Assembly: GCA_002701395.1 (NCBI GenBank)
Contig: NZVC01000051.1
Coordinates: 1 to 64,000, forward strand
From: Maritimibacter sp.
GTDB lineage: Bacteria > Pseudomonadota > Alphaproteobacteria > Rhodobacterales > Rhodobacteraceae
Direction of reading: 5' to 3'
Length of the DNA: 64,000 nt
The notes beneath the pieces were generated by a model, which was not told the origin of the DNA, did not search any database, and saw only the letters and a program-made list of their open reading frames with translations. A program made the translations under genes and the position numbers. This document shows positions 51,240 through 59,596 of this stretch, piece by piece. Every line of letters starts with the position of its first letter. Position 1 is the first letter of the stretch.

Positions 51240-52405
51240 GCGGCCTCCAGCACGACGGCGGCCGAGGCAAGGCCGCGTTCGTAGTTGATCATGCCGAAGC
51301 CAAGCGCCATCGCACGTTTCACATCCGCGACCTGCGTCGGCCCAGCGGTGCCGGTGGCCTGACGGATCGCCTCGACCAGCCCAAGGTGGCCGCCCGCCGC
51401 GCCCGCCTGCCCCGCCGACAGCTGCCCGCCGGACGTGTTCTGCGGGAAATCGCCCGCGATGCGCATGTCGTGCGACCGGACGAAGGCCGGGCCCTCGCCC
51501 TTGGCGCAAAAGCCCAGATCCTCGAATTGCATCATCACGATGACGGGGTAGTCGTCATAGGTTTGCAGCACGTCGATGTCCGATGGGGTGCACCCGGCCA
51601 TCGCATACAGGTCGTCCACGTCCTGCGCCCAGCCGCCGCGAATCTGCACCGGGTCGTCGGGGAAGGCGTGGTGGCGTTCGATGGTGCCAGTGACGCGGGC
51701 GAAGGGGATGCCCTGCGCCTTCGCGGTTTCCTCGCGCATGACAAGGAACGCTTCCGCCCCCGCGCAGGGCATGACGCAGTCGAACAGGTGCACCGGGTCG
51801 GACACTGGCCGCGCCGCCATGTAGGCGTCCAGCGTCAGGGGCTTCTTCATCAGCGCACGCGGGTTCTTCAGCGCGTTTTCGCGTTGCGCGATGCAGATGC
51901 GGGCGAAATCCTCGCGCGTGGCGCCGAACCGCTGCATGTAGTGCCGCGTCAGCAGCGCGAAGCTGGCGTTCGCCCCGCCCGCGCCCACCGGATAGACCGC
52001 GTCCTGCGCGAACCGCGAGAACCCGGCCAGCATGGCGCGGAAGCTGTCGGGCGTGTTGGTGTCGGCGCCGATGCAAGCGACCACGTCGGCGTCCCCGGCC
52101 TGCACGGCCCGCGCGGCGCGGCGCAACGACACGGTGGCCGCCGCGCCACCCAGCGGCACGGTGTCCAGATGGCGGACGGTCATCCCGGCGTGCTGGGCGA
52201 AGTTGATCGCGCTGTCGGGGGCCATGCCGAAGGACGCAAGGCTTAGCCCGTCCATGTCGCGATGCGAGATCCCCGACCCTTCGGCCAGCCCGCGCAACGC
52301 GGCGCCAGCCCACCAATGGGCGGTCTCGGTCGAGAAACGCTGGTAGGGCACGCTGGTCGGCGTCGTCACCACGACGCCGTCATAGCCCTGTCGAGTGGCT
52401 GTCAT
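51236..52405 (-). CDS. Thiolase-like protein lacking the nucleophilic cysteine (Ltp2-like)
   Basis: 389 residues of the SCP2-type thiolase fold. Where active thiolases have the nucleophile in an NCASG-type loop, this protein reads GGAAATVSLRRAARAV, with no Cys. The C-terminal NTSGGQLSAGQAGAAGGHLG replaces the usual GGAIALGHPLGASG loop. YDDYPVIVMMQFEDLGF holds tyrosines that are conserved in the Ltp2/DUF35-paired branch. Ltp2-type proteins cleave a tertiary beta-hydroxyacyl-CoA by retro-aldol reaction and need a DUF35 partner. The 4-bp overlap with the DUF35 gene supports such a complex. Substrate is inferred, not shown. Confidence 0.78.
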   Translation of the reverse strand: MTATRQGYDGVVVTTPTSVPYQRFSTETAHWWAGAALRGLAEGSGISHRDMDGLSLASFGMAPDSAINFAQHAGMTVRHLDTVPLGGAAATVSLRRAARAVQAGDADVVACIGADTNTPDSFRAMLAGFSRFAQDAVYPVGAGGANASFALLTRHYMQRFGATREDFARICIAQRENALKNPRALMKKPLTLDAYMAARPVSDPVHLFDCVMPCAGAEAFLVMREETAKAQGIPFARVTGTIERHHAFPDDPVQIRGGWAQDVDDLYAMAGCTPSDIDVLQTYDDYPVIVMMQFEDLGFCAKGEGPAFVRSHDMRIAGDFPQNTSGGQLSAGQAGAAGGHLGLVEAIRQATGTAGPTQVADVKRAMALGFGMINYERGLASAAVVLEAA

Positions 52406-52510
52406 CCTGCCCCCGGAAACTACGTATTTAAAGGTATACTGGCGGGAAGGCGGGGTGCGCGCAAGGGTGTTCTGCGCAAGCTGCGCCGTTCGCTTTCCCC
52501 GTCTCAGCCG

Positions 52511-52539
52511 ATGAAACGCACAGAAATCGTGCGTTTCAT
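52511..52539. promoter_or_regulatory. 29-bp perfect dyad in divergent promoter
   Basis: ATGAAACGCAC (52511-52521) and GTGCGTTTCAT (52529-52539), perfect 11-bp arms with centre AGAAATC. Centred between the thiolase-like gene (start 52405, minus) and the acyl-CoA ligase (start 52671, plus). It looks like a transcription-factor dyad; a protein-coding origin is excluded because no frame uses it. Confidence 0.6.
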
Positions 52540-52610
52540 GGGGGAAACTGGCGCTTGGCGACCCCTGCCGGGGATACGGTGTGAAAGGGTCTTGCGTGTT
52601 GGATCATTTG

Positions 52611-52623
52611 TTTTAGGGTTCAA
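52611..52623 (+). promoter_or_regulatory. Candidate MarR box upstream of acyl-CoA ligase
   Basis: TTTTAGGGTTCAA, 47 bp before the ligase start. Fits TTTT-N5-TCAA shared with the sites at 54988, 62261 and, inverted, 59374. Confidence 0.45.
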
Positions 52624-52670
52624 TTAAATTCACGCACCATGCCGGTTCGTGCGATTCAGGAGGTCCCCAG

Positions 52671-54347
52671 ATGAACACCGATGCGCCGCTTGCCGCCCGC
52701 CAGACCCTCGATCTGGCCGACCCCGAGGCCGCGAACGCCTATGCCGCCGCGTCGCATGACCGGTCGGATGCGCTGGAACGGGACATCTCCGAACGCGAAC
52801 GGTCGCTGCCGCAACTGCTGGCCCGCCGCGCCAAGATGCTGCCGGACCTGCCGCTGATCGCCGTCGGCGCCGAAAGCCGGACCGCCGGTGAATTGCGCGA
52901 CGCCGCTGCCCGCTGGGGCGGAATGCTGGTCGAGGCCGGCGTGCAACCCGGCGACAAGGTCGCGCTGATTTGCGGCAACCGGATCGAGTTCATGGAACTG
53001 TTCGCCGCGATCAGCTGGATCGGCGCGGTGTCCGTGCCGGTCAACACCGCCTCGCGCGGGATGCAGTTGCAGCACATCCTTGCCAACTCGGGCGCGAAGC
53101 TGCTGATCGTCGAAGGCGGCCTGACCGACTGCCTGTCGACGGTCGACCGTGACCCGCTGCCGCTGGAGAAAGTGTTCGTGCTGGACGCGGACGACACCCT
53201 GCCCGAAGGCGCGCAGCCCCTGCCCGCCCCCGGCGCGCCGGTCGAGGGGGCCGACGTACAGCCGTCCGATCCGTTCTCGATCCTTTACACCTCGGGCACC
53301 ACGGGGCTGTCGAAGGGCGTGATCTGCCCCAACGCGCAGTTCTTCTGGTGGGCGATCACCACGGGCCGCCAGCTGGGGATCACGGACGGCGACGTGCTGC
53401 ACACGACGCTGCCGCTGTTCCACACCAACGCGCTGAACTGTTTCTTTCAGGCGCTGGTCTACGGCGCGACGCAATCGCTGGCGCCGCGTTTTTCCGTCTC
53501 GCGCTTTTACGAGTCGCTGAAAGAGCCGGGCGCGACGGTGACTTACCTGCTGGGCGCGATGGTGCCGATGCTGTTGTCGCGCGAGGAATCGGCGGCAGAG
53601 CAGGACCACGCCACGCGCATCGCGCTGGCCCCCGGCGTGCCCGCGCATTTCCATGCCGAGTTCCTGCGCCGCACCGGCATCCTGTTGCTGGACGCCTTCG
53701 GGTCGACCGAAACGAACAACGTGATCCAGACCGAGGCGAACACGGTGAACCCCGGCATCATGGGCTATGTCACGAAGGGCTTTCAGGCGCGGGTGGTCGA
53801 TGCTCAGGATTACGAGGTGCCGGACGGAACGCCGGGCGAACTGGTGCTGCGCAACGACGCGCCGCACGCCTTCGCGTCGGGCTATCTGGGCATGCCGGAC
53901 GCGACGGTCGAGACGTGGAAGAACCTTTGGGTCCACACCGGCGACCGGGTGGTGCGGTCGGCGGATGGCAGCTTTCGCTTCGTGGACCGTATCAAGGAAA
54001 CCATCCGCCGCCGGGGCGAGAACATCTCGTCCTTCGAGGTCGAGGAAGGCGTGCTAAGCCACCCTGCCGTGTCCACCGCCGCCGCCTATCCGGTGCAGTC
54101 CGAGATGGCCGAGGACGAGGTGATGATCGCCATCGTGCTGAAGGACGGCGCGTCGCTGACCGGCGAAGAGGTGATCCGCCATTGCGAGACCCGGATGCCG
54201 TATTTCGCGGTGCCGCGCTATGTGGATTTCCGGGCCGAGTTGCCACGGACCGAGAACGGCAAGATCCAGAAGTTCAAGCTTCGTGAAGAAGGCGTGACCG
54301 AAACCACATGGGACCGCGAGGCGGCCGGGGTGACGGTAAAGCGGTGA
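52671..54347 (+). CDS. AMP-forming acyl-CoA ligase
   Basis: 558 residues. AMP-binding signature FSILYTSGTTGLSKGVICPN, then LLDAFGSTETNNVI and the hinge region FVDRIKETIRRRGENISSFEVEEGV, ending with PRTENGKIQKF (catalytic Lys). Activates a carboxylic acid to its CoA thioester. Shape resembles crotonobetaine/carnitine or fatty-acid ligases; benzoate-type ligases are less similar. In this island it could activate dioxindole-3-acetate or anthranilate. A MarR-type box precedes it and a palindromic repeat follows it. Confidence 0.88.
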   Translation: MNTDAPLAARQTLDLADPEAANAYAAASHDRSDALERDISERERSLPQLLARRAKMLPDLPLIAVGAESRTAGELRDAAARWGGMLVEAGVQPGDKVALICGNRIEFMELFAAISWIGAVSVPVNTASRGMQLQHILANSGAKLLIVEGGLTDCLSTVDRDPLPLEKVFVLDADDTLPEGAQPLPAPGAPVEGADVQPSDPFSILYTSGTTGLSKGVICPNAQFFWWAITTGRQLGITDGDVLHTTLPLFHTNALNCFFQALVYGATQSLAPRFSVSRFYESLKEPGATVTYLLGAMVPMLLSREESAAEQDHATRIALAPGVPAHFHAEFLRRTGILLLDAFGSTETNNVIQTEANTVNPGIMGYVTKGFQARVVDAQDYEVPDGTPGELVLRNDAPHAFASGYLGMPDATVETWKNLWVHTGDRVVRSADGSFRFVDRIKETIRRRGENISSFEVEEGVLSHPAVSTAAAYPVQSEMAEDEVMIAIVLKDGASLTGEEVIRHCETRMPYFAVPRYVDFRAELPRTENGKIQKFKLREEGVTETTWDREAAGVTVKR

Positions 54348-54374
54348 GGTTGTGGGTGTGATGGCGTTGGGCAT

Positions 54375-54470
54375 GATGGGGTGAAACCCCATCCTACGCG
54401 GCGGTGTGTCCGATGATTGGGTGAAACCCATCCACCGTGGCGTGGTTGTAGGATGGGGTTTCACCCCATC
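54375..54470. repeat. REP-like palindromic element, three units
   Basis: GATGGGGTGAAACCCCATC core (54375-54393), a degenerate unit with TTGGGTGAAACCCATCC (about 54415-54433), and the inverted GTAGGATGGGGTTTCACC core (54448-54470). Between the ligase and the convergent MarR gene. Confidence 0.72.
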
Positions 54471-54489
54471 ATGACCAACCCCGACCGCC

Positions 54490-54969
54490 TTAACCCTTGT
54501 GCCGGATGTCCAGCATGATCGAGATGCCGCGCGCCGCGTCCGGCTCCGACACGTTCTCGAAGATCGCGTTGATCCACTGAAGGTGCTCGGCGGCCATCTC
54601 GTCCATCAGGGCGCGGCCCTTGTCGGTGATGCTGACCACGAAGGCGCGGCGGTCGGTTTCAAGGTTGCGGCGTTCGGCCAGCCCCTCGGTCACCAGCCGG
54701 TCGACGACGCCGGTGACGTTGCCGTTGGACACGACCAGATGTTGCGAAAGCTCGCTCATCTTCATCCCCTCGGGCGCGGCGTGCAGCGCGGCAAGGACGT
54801 CGAAGCGGGGCAAGGTGGTGTCATAGCCGGACCGGAGCTTTTCGCGCAGCGTGCCTTCGACAAGACGGGTTGCCTTCAGCATCTGAAGCCACAGGCGCAG
54901 GCGCTGGCGTGCAAGGTTCTCGTCCGTGACCTCGGTGGTGATCTGTCCGTCCATGAAATCCCTGCTCAT
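54490..54969 (-). CDS. MarR-family transcriptional regulator
   Basis: 159 residues. Winged helix-turn-helix in MKMSELSQHLVVSNGNVTGVVDRLVTEGLAERRNLETDRRAFVVSITDKG, the MarR recognition pattern. MarR regulators of aromatic-acid loci usually repress until they bind the substrate or its CoA ester. A perfect 17-bp palindrome lies 18 bp upstream of its start codon, so it is likely autoregulated. The same half-word appears upstream of three further units. Confidence 0.9.
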   Translation of the reverse strand: MSRDFMDGQITTEVTDENLARQRLRLWLQMLKATRLVEGTLREKLRSGYDTTLPRFDVLAALHAAPEGMKMSELSQHLVVSNGNVTGVVDRLVTEGLAERRNLETDRRAFVVSITDKGRALMDEMAAEHLQWINAIFENVSEPDAARGISIMLDIRHKG

Positions 54970-54986
54970 ACAAACTCAACCTGATT

Positions 54987-55003
54987 ATTTTGAGTATCAA
55001 AAT
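54987..55003. promoter_or_regulatory. MarR operator: 17-bp palindrome
   Basis: ATTTTGA-GTA-TCAAAAT, perfect 7-3-7 inverted repeat, a classical MarR box, in front of the marR-type gene. Confidence 0.7.
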
Positions 55004-55078
55004 TTGAAGCCGCGCGCAAAGCGTTCTGCGCGCGGCTTCCCCGGCCGGCTCGGAAGGCTGCCGGCATCGGTATCAGGG

Positions 55079-55456
55079 TTATTGCGCCGAAATTTTGCGG
55101 GGCTTTCCCTCGCCGTCGACCGCCACCAGAAGCACGTCGGCGGTCATGATCTGGCGCGCCTGCGTGTCGGGTTCGGCCACCGCCGTTATCGACAGGTTAA
55201 AGGAAGTGTTGCCGCGCCGGGTCTCTTCGGCGGTCATCACGAATTCCTCTCCGGCGTACAGGGGGCCATGGAAGGTCAGTTCCTTGATCGACACGATGAC
55301 GACGTCGCCGCCGGTGATCTTGCGCCCACCAAGCCCCGCCGCATGGTCGACCTGTGCCAGAATCCAGCCGCCGAAGATCGCGCCGCGCGGCGTGACCTCG
55401 CCATAAGGCGCGACGGTGACGATGACCGGATCGGTCGCGGTGGGCGTGTCACTCAT
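55079..55456 (-). CDS. Hotdog-fold acyl-CoA thioesterase
   Basis: 125 residues. RGAIFGGWILAQVDHAAGLGGRKITGGDVVIVSIKELTFHGPLYAGEEF matches YciA/acyl-CoA thioesterase-type hotdog proteins, with the Asp in VDHAAG. Hydrolyses CoA thioesters in the cytoplasm. Last gene of the minus-strand operon; its start overlaps the stop of the RidA-like gene by 8 bp. Confidence 0.82.
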   Translation of the reverse strand: MSDTPTATDPVIVTVAPYGEVTPRGAIFGGWILAQVDHAAGLGGRKITGGDVVIVSIKELTFHGPLYAGEEFVMTAEETRRGNTSFNLSITAVAEPDTQARQIMTADVLLVAVDGEGKPRKISAQ

Positions 55457-55862
55457 TCGGGATCACCGCGGTCGCTTCGATCTCGACCTTCGCTTCGTCT
55501 TCCATCAGCGCGACGACCTGCACCACGGCCATCGCCGGGAAATGACGTCCGATCACATCGCGATAGGCGGCGCCGAAGCCGCGCAGGTTTTCCAGGTACT
55601 CGGCCTTGTCAGTGATGTACCACGTCAGCCGCACAAGATGCTCGGGCTGCGCGCCCGCCGTCGCCAGCACGGCGACGATGTTTTCAAGCGTCTGGCGGAA
55701 CTGACCCACCATGTCCGTGTGTTCCCATTCCTGCTGGGCATTCCAGCCGACGAGCCCGCCGGTGAACACCATCCGGCCCTCGGCCAGCACGCCGTTGGCA
55801 TAGCCTTTCGCAGGCATCCAGCCATCGGGTTGAAGGAACATGTGGGGCGTCAGAACGGTCAT
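55449..55862 (-). CDS. RidA-family protein in aromatic-CoA operon
   Basis: 137 residues, RidA fold: GYANGVLAEGRMVFTGGLVGWNAQQEWEHTDMVGQFRQTLENIVAVLATAGAQPEHLVRLTWYITDKAEYLENL. The C-terminus (VVQVVALMEDEAKVEIEATAVI) lacks the catalytic Arg position of classical RidA, as in many RidA paralogues. Inside the operon with the anthraniloyl-CoA-monooxygenase-like enzyme, where a deamination of the enamine product would be useful. Function inferred from context. Overlaps both neighbours. Confidence 0.8.
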   Translation of the reverse strand: MTVLTPHMFLQPDGWMPAKGYANGVLAEGRMVFTGGLVGWNAQQEWEHTDMVGQFRQTLENIVAVLATAGAQPEHLVRLTWYITDKAEYLENLRGFGAAYRDVIGRHFPAMAVVQVVALMEDEAKVEIEATAVIPNE

Positions 55863-56299
55863 GCGGGTGTCTTTCCTGTTTCGGTCTCGGTCAGGTAGCG
55901 TTCCATCCGGCGGCGGACGGTGTCCGGCCAGCTTTCAGAACGCCCCTTCTTGATATTCGCGTGGACGAGGGTCGCCTTGCAGGTAAAGCGCGGCGCGTCC
56001 TCGCAGCTGCAGTGCACGATCAGCGTCGCTGACGACCGGCCAAGGCGTTTCACGGTCAGGTCGAAGGTCAGCCACTCTTCCAGCCGCGACGGGTTGTGGA
56101 ACCGGACCGAGATGTCGCCCATTGGCGTGCCGTTGCCTTCCAGCAAGCCCATCGAGGCCCAGCTATAGCCCAGCCCGTCGGCGAAGAAGCGTTCGACCAC
56201 GGCCGAGATCATCTCGAAATAGCGCGGATAGAATACGATCCCGGCGGGGTCGCAGTGGTTGAATTCCACCTGACGGCGGATCGTGAACGTGTCGCTCAT
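55859..56299 (-). CDS. 4-hydroxybenzoyl-CoA-type thioesterase (hotdog fold)
   Basis: 146 residues. VEFNHCDPAGIVFYPRYFEM carries the active-site Asp and following Gly-Ile pattern of 4-hydroxybenzoyl-CoA thioesterases. Homologous to the protein at 59597-60019. Start MSDTF is chosen over a 22-codon extension; its stop overlaps the RidA-like gene start. Confidence 0.85.
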   Translation of the reverse strand: MSDTFTIRRQVEFNHCDPAGIVFYPRYFEMISAVVERFFADGLGYSWASMGLLEGNGTPMGDISVRFHNPSRLEEWLTFDLTVKRLGRSSATLIVHCSCEDAPRFTCKATLVHANIKKGRSESWPDTVRRRMERYLTETETGKTPA

Positions 56300-57039
56300 G
56301 TCTCGCCCCCCGAGACAGAGATCGCCTGCCCCGTCACCATGTCCGACCCCTCGCCGCACAGCCACAGGACGGCGCGGGCGACGTCTTCGGGCGGGACAAG
56401 GCGGTGCATCGGGTTGGTGGCCTCAAGCGAGGCGCGGGCTTCTTCCGGCGAACGCCCGGTCTTTTCGACGATGTTCGCGATCGACCGTTCGGTCATCTCG
56501 GTATCAAGAAAGCCCGGGCAGACCGCGTTGACGGTCACGCCTTTCTTGGCGAATTCCAGCGCGGCGGACTTCACCAGCCCGACGACCCCGTGCTTCGCCG
56601 CCGCATAGGGCGCGACATAGGCATAGCCCTTCAGGCCCGCGGTCGAGGCGATGGCGATCATCCGGCCCCACGGCTTACCCTTCATGGCCTTCGCGCCCTC
56701 GCGGAAGGTCAGGAAGGTGCCGGTCAGGTTGACGGACATCATGCGTTCGAACGCGGCGAGCTCCGTCTTCACCAGCGGCGCGCTTTCCGACGCACCGGCG
56801 TTGGCGACGACGATGTCCGGCGCGCAGTCCGCGATCGCCGCCGAGATCTGTGCCTCGTCGGTGATGTCGCAGACCGTGCCACGGATGTTCGGATGAGTCG
56901 AAGCGACGGCCTCTAGCGGTTCGGCGCGGCGGCCGCAGATCACGACCTGCGCCCCCGCCTCCGCCAGCATCGTGGCGATGACGGCCCCGACACCGGAACC
57001 GCCGCCTGTCACAAAGGCCGTCTTGCCGTCCAGACTCAC
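56296..57039 (-). CDS. SDR-family oxidoreductase
   Basis: 247 residues with intact SDR motifs: TGGGSGVGAVIA, NAGASE, STAGLKG with the Ser, and YAAAKHG (YxxxK). Uses NAD(P)H or NAD(P)+ to reduce or oxidise a carbonyl/alcohol. Overlaps the fusion hydroxylase gene by 4 bp and the thioesterase gene by 4 bp. In context a 3-hydroxyacyl-CoA dehydrogenase-like step is plausible. Confidence 0.85.
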   Translation of the reverse strand: MSLDGKTAFVTGGGSGVGAVIATMLAEAGAQVVICGRRAEPLEAVASTHPNIRGTVCDITDEAQISAAIADCAPDIVVANAGASESAPLVKTELAAFERMMSVNLTGTFLTFREGAKAMKGKPWGRMIAIASTAGLKGYAYVAPYAAAKHGVVGLVKSAALEFAKKGVTVNAVCPGFLDTEMTERSIANIVEKTGRSPEEARASLEATNPMHRLVPPEDVARAVLWLCGEGSDMVTGQAISVSGGET

Positions 57040-59321
57040 TGGGCCATGGCCTTCGCCCGTTCGGCCAGCGTGTTCGCCTGACGGCGGCCGCCTTCATAGG
57101 GCGCGGGCCATTCCTGATCCGTGTCGCCGAGTTCCACCGCGGCGTGCAGGGTCCAGTATGGGTCTGCAAGGTGCGGACGCGCCAGCAGCACAAGGTCGGC
57201 GCGGCCGGCCATCAGGATCGAATTGACGTGGTCCGGTTCATAGATGTTGCCGGCGACAAGCGTCGGCAGACCGATTTCCTGCCGCACCTGATCCGCAAAC
57301 GGAACCTGGAACATGCGGCCATAGATCGGCTGTTCCTTCTTGTCGGTCTGGCCCGACGACACGTTGATCGCGTCGGCGCCGGCCTCTTTGAACATGGCCG
57401 AGACCTTGACCGCCTCGTCCGGGGTCACGCCCTCGTCGCCCATCCAGTCGTGGGCCGAGATCCGCACGGTCATCGGCTTGTCCTTGGGCCATGCGGCGCG
57501 CATCGCCTCGAACACTTCCAGGGGATAGCGCATCCGGTTCTCAAGGCTGCCGCCGTATTCGTCGTCGCGCGTGTTGGTCACGGGCGAGATAAAGGACGCC
57601 AGCAGATAGCCGTGGGCGGCGTGCATTTCGATCATGTCGAAGCCTGCCGCGTCTGCGGCCTTCACCGCGTCGACGAACTGGGCCGTTACCATGTCCATGT
57701 CATCGCGGTCCATCGCCTTGGGCACCACGTTGCCGTCCATCAGCGGGATCGCAGAGGCCGACAGCAGCGGCCAGTTCTCGCCCTCGGGCAGCGCCTTGTC
57801 GATGCCGTCCCACGCCAGACGCGTGGACCCCTTGCGGCCGGAATGGCCGATCTGGGCGCAGATCTTGGCGGGGGTTTCGGTGTGCACGAAGTCGACCAGA
57901 CGTTCCCAGACGGGCACCTGCTCCGGGCCGATGCAGGGACAGCCGGGGGTGATCCGCCCTTCTTTAGAGACACACAGCATTTCGGTGAACACCAGACCGG
58001 CGCCGCCCTTGGCGCGTTCGGCGTAGTGCACGAAATGCCAGTCGTTCGGCATCCCGTCCTTCGCCTTGTACTGCGCCATCGGCGAGACGACGACGCGGTT
58101 CACAAGGTCCATCTGGCCCAGCTTGAACGGCGCGAACATCGGGCTGCGGGTGGAATTGCTGCCAGCCTTCTGCTGGAACCACGCCTCGGCCGAGGCGAGC
58201 CATTCCGGATCGCGCAGGCGCAGGTTCTCGTGGCTGATCCGCTGCGACCGGGTCAGCAGCGCATAGTTGAACTGCATCATGTCCAGCGTAAGATAGCGTT
58301 CCACTTCCTCGAACCACTGGGTCGAGTTCCGCGCGGCAGAGGTCACGCGCAGCACCTGCAGCTTGCGTTCGTCCTGATAGTCCTGCAGCGCCTGCGGCAG
58401 CGGCTTGTCCGACGACAGTTCGTCCGCCAGCGCGATGGCGCTTTCCATGCCCAGCTTGGACCCGGACCCGATCGAATAGTGCGCGGTGGCCGACGCGTCG
58501 CCCAGCAGCACGACGTTGTCGAAGAACCAGTTCTCACACGTCACGCGCGGGAACTGGATCCACGCCGATCCCCGGATGTGGCTGGAGTTGGTCATCAGCT
58601 CGTGGCCGCCAAGATGCGCCGCGAAGATCTTCTCGCACAGCTTGCGCGAGGCGTCCTGGTCCAGCGTGTCGAAGCCGAAGGCCTTGTAGGTCTCGGGGCC
58701 GCATTCGACGATGAACGTCGCGGTGTCGTCGTCGAACTGGTAGGCGTGCGCCCAGATCCAGCCGTGTTCCGTCTTCTCGAAGATGAACGTGAACGCGTCG
58801 TCGAATTTCTGATGCGTGCCAAGCCACACGAAGTGGTTCTGCCGCATGTCGATCTCGGGCTGGAACTTGTCCTCGAACTGGCTGCGCGTGCGCGAGTTCA
58901 GGCCGTCGGCCGCGACCAGAAGGTCGTTCGACGCTTTCAGGTCTTCGATGCGCTCGGGCGTGATTTCAGTCTCGAACTCAAGCGAAACGCCAAGCTGGCG
59001 CGCGCGTTCCTGCAGTAGCAGAAGCATTTGCTTGCGGCCGATCCCGCAAAAGCCGTGGCCGCCCGACGTCATCGACTCGTCGCCGCGAACGACCTTCACG
59101 TCGTCCCAGTAGGCGAACTTGTCGCGGATCATCTTTTCCGACACCGGGTCGTTCTTGTCGAAGTTCGACATGGTCTCGTCCGACAGCACGACGCCCCAGC
59201 CGAACGTGTCGTCGGCGCGGTTGCGTTCGTAGACGGTGATGTCGTGCGCGCTGTCGCGCAGCTTCATCGAAATGGCGAAGTACAGACCGGCGGGGCCGCC
59301 GCCAAGCACAGCGATTTTCAT
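57036..59321 (-). CDS. Anthraniloyl-CoA monooxygenase / salicylyl-CoA 5-hydroxylase type fusion (FAD hydroxylase + OYE)
   Basis: 761 residues, two domains. The N-terminal half is a class A flavin hydroxylase: MKIAVLGGGPAGLYFAISM (FAD), DLLVAADGLNSRTRS and VVLLGDASATAHYSIGSGSKLGMESA. The C-terminal half (from about 395) is Old Yellow Enzyme type: MFAPFKLGQMDLVNRVVVSPMAQY, then FDMIEMHAAHGYLLASFISPVTNTRDDEYGGSLENRMR. Fusions of this kind are 2-aminobenzoyl-CoA monooxygenase/reductase or salicylyl-CoA 5-hydroxylase. They dearomatise or hydroxylate the CoA ester with O2 and NAD(P)H. First gene of the operon to 55079. A MarR-box-like site lies 53 bp upstream. Substrate: amino- or hydroxybenzoyl-CoA. 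Confidence 0.88.
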   Translation of the reverse strand: MKIAVLGGGPAGLYFAISMKLRDSAHDITVYERNRADDTFGWGVVLSDETMSNFDKNDPVSEKMIRDKFAYWDDVKVVRGDESMTSGGHGFCGIGRKQMLLLLQERARQLGVSLEFETEITPERIEDLKASNDLLVAADGLNSRTRSQFEDKFQPEIDMRQNHFVWLGTHQKFDDAFTFIFEKTEHGWIWAHAYQFDDDTATFIVECGPETYKAFGFDTLDQDASRKLCEKIFAAHLGGHELMTNSSHIRGSAWIQFPRVTCENWFFDNVVLLGDASATAHYSIGSGSKLGMESAIALADELSSDKPLPQALQDYQDERKLQVLRVTSAARNSTQWFEEVERYLTLDMMQFNYALLTRSQRISHENLRLRDPEWLASAEAWFQQKAGSNSTRSPMFAPFKLGQMDLVNRVVVSPMAQYKAKDGMPNDWHFVHYAERAKGGAGLVFTEMLCVSKEGRITPGCPCIGPEQVPVWERLVDFVHTETPAKICAQIGHSGRKGSTRLAWDGIDKALPEGENWPLLSASAIPLMDGNVVPKAMDRDDMDMVTAQFVDAVKAADAAGFDMIEMHAAHGYLLASFISPVTNTRDDEYGGSLENRMRYPLEVFEAMRAAWPKDKPMTVRISAHDWMGDEGVTPDEAVKVSAMFKEAGADAINVSSGQTDKKEQPIYGRMFQVPFADQVRQEIGLPTLVAGNIYEPDHVNSILMAGRADLVLLARPHLADPYWTLHAAVELGDTDQEWPAPYEGGRRQANTLAERAKAMAQ

Positions 59322-59373
59322 GACAGATCGTTCCCTGCTTGATTTCCTTCAGAATAGTGAGTCGGAAATTTAT

Positions 59374-59386
59374 TTCAAGACTAAAA
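59374..59386 (-). promoter_or_regulatory. Candidate MarR box (inverted) upstream of fusion hydroxylase
   Basis: Read on the minus strand TTTTAGTCTTGAA, one mismatch to TTTT-N5-TCAA. It is inside a larger TTTATTT/AAATAAA dyad (59369-59390). The surrounding 59322-59596 gap (275 bp) is AT-rich and carries promoters for both divergent genes; a degenerate further copy is at 59512-59524. Confidence 0.4.
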
Positions 59387-59596
59387 TAAACCGGCTGTGC
59401 GCATTCCCTCGCGCGTGAGGGACGGCGCAATTATCTGATTTTCATATAATATCTAGGTGTTTGCGCCATCGGCGTCCTGTCGGCTTGACGGTGACGCCCG
59501 GGTTGTTAAGGTTTAGACATAAAATAAATGAATGCCCAATTCGGCGGCACGCTGCAAACTTGCGGGGCTTGTCGGGGGCGCGCGGAAGGACGACCA

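Noticed and set aside
57036-59321. Simple salicylate-to-gentisate pathway for the island
   Set aside because: Not excluded for this enzyme, but no gentisate dioxygenase or maleylpyruvate isomerase is seen and it leaves the isatin-hydrolase-like and retro-aldolase-like genes unexplained.
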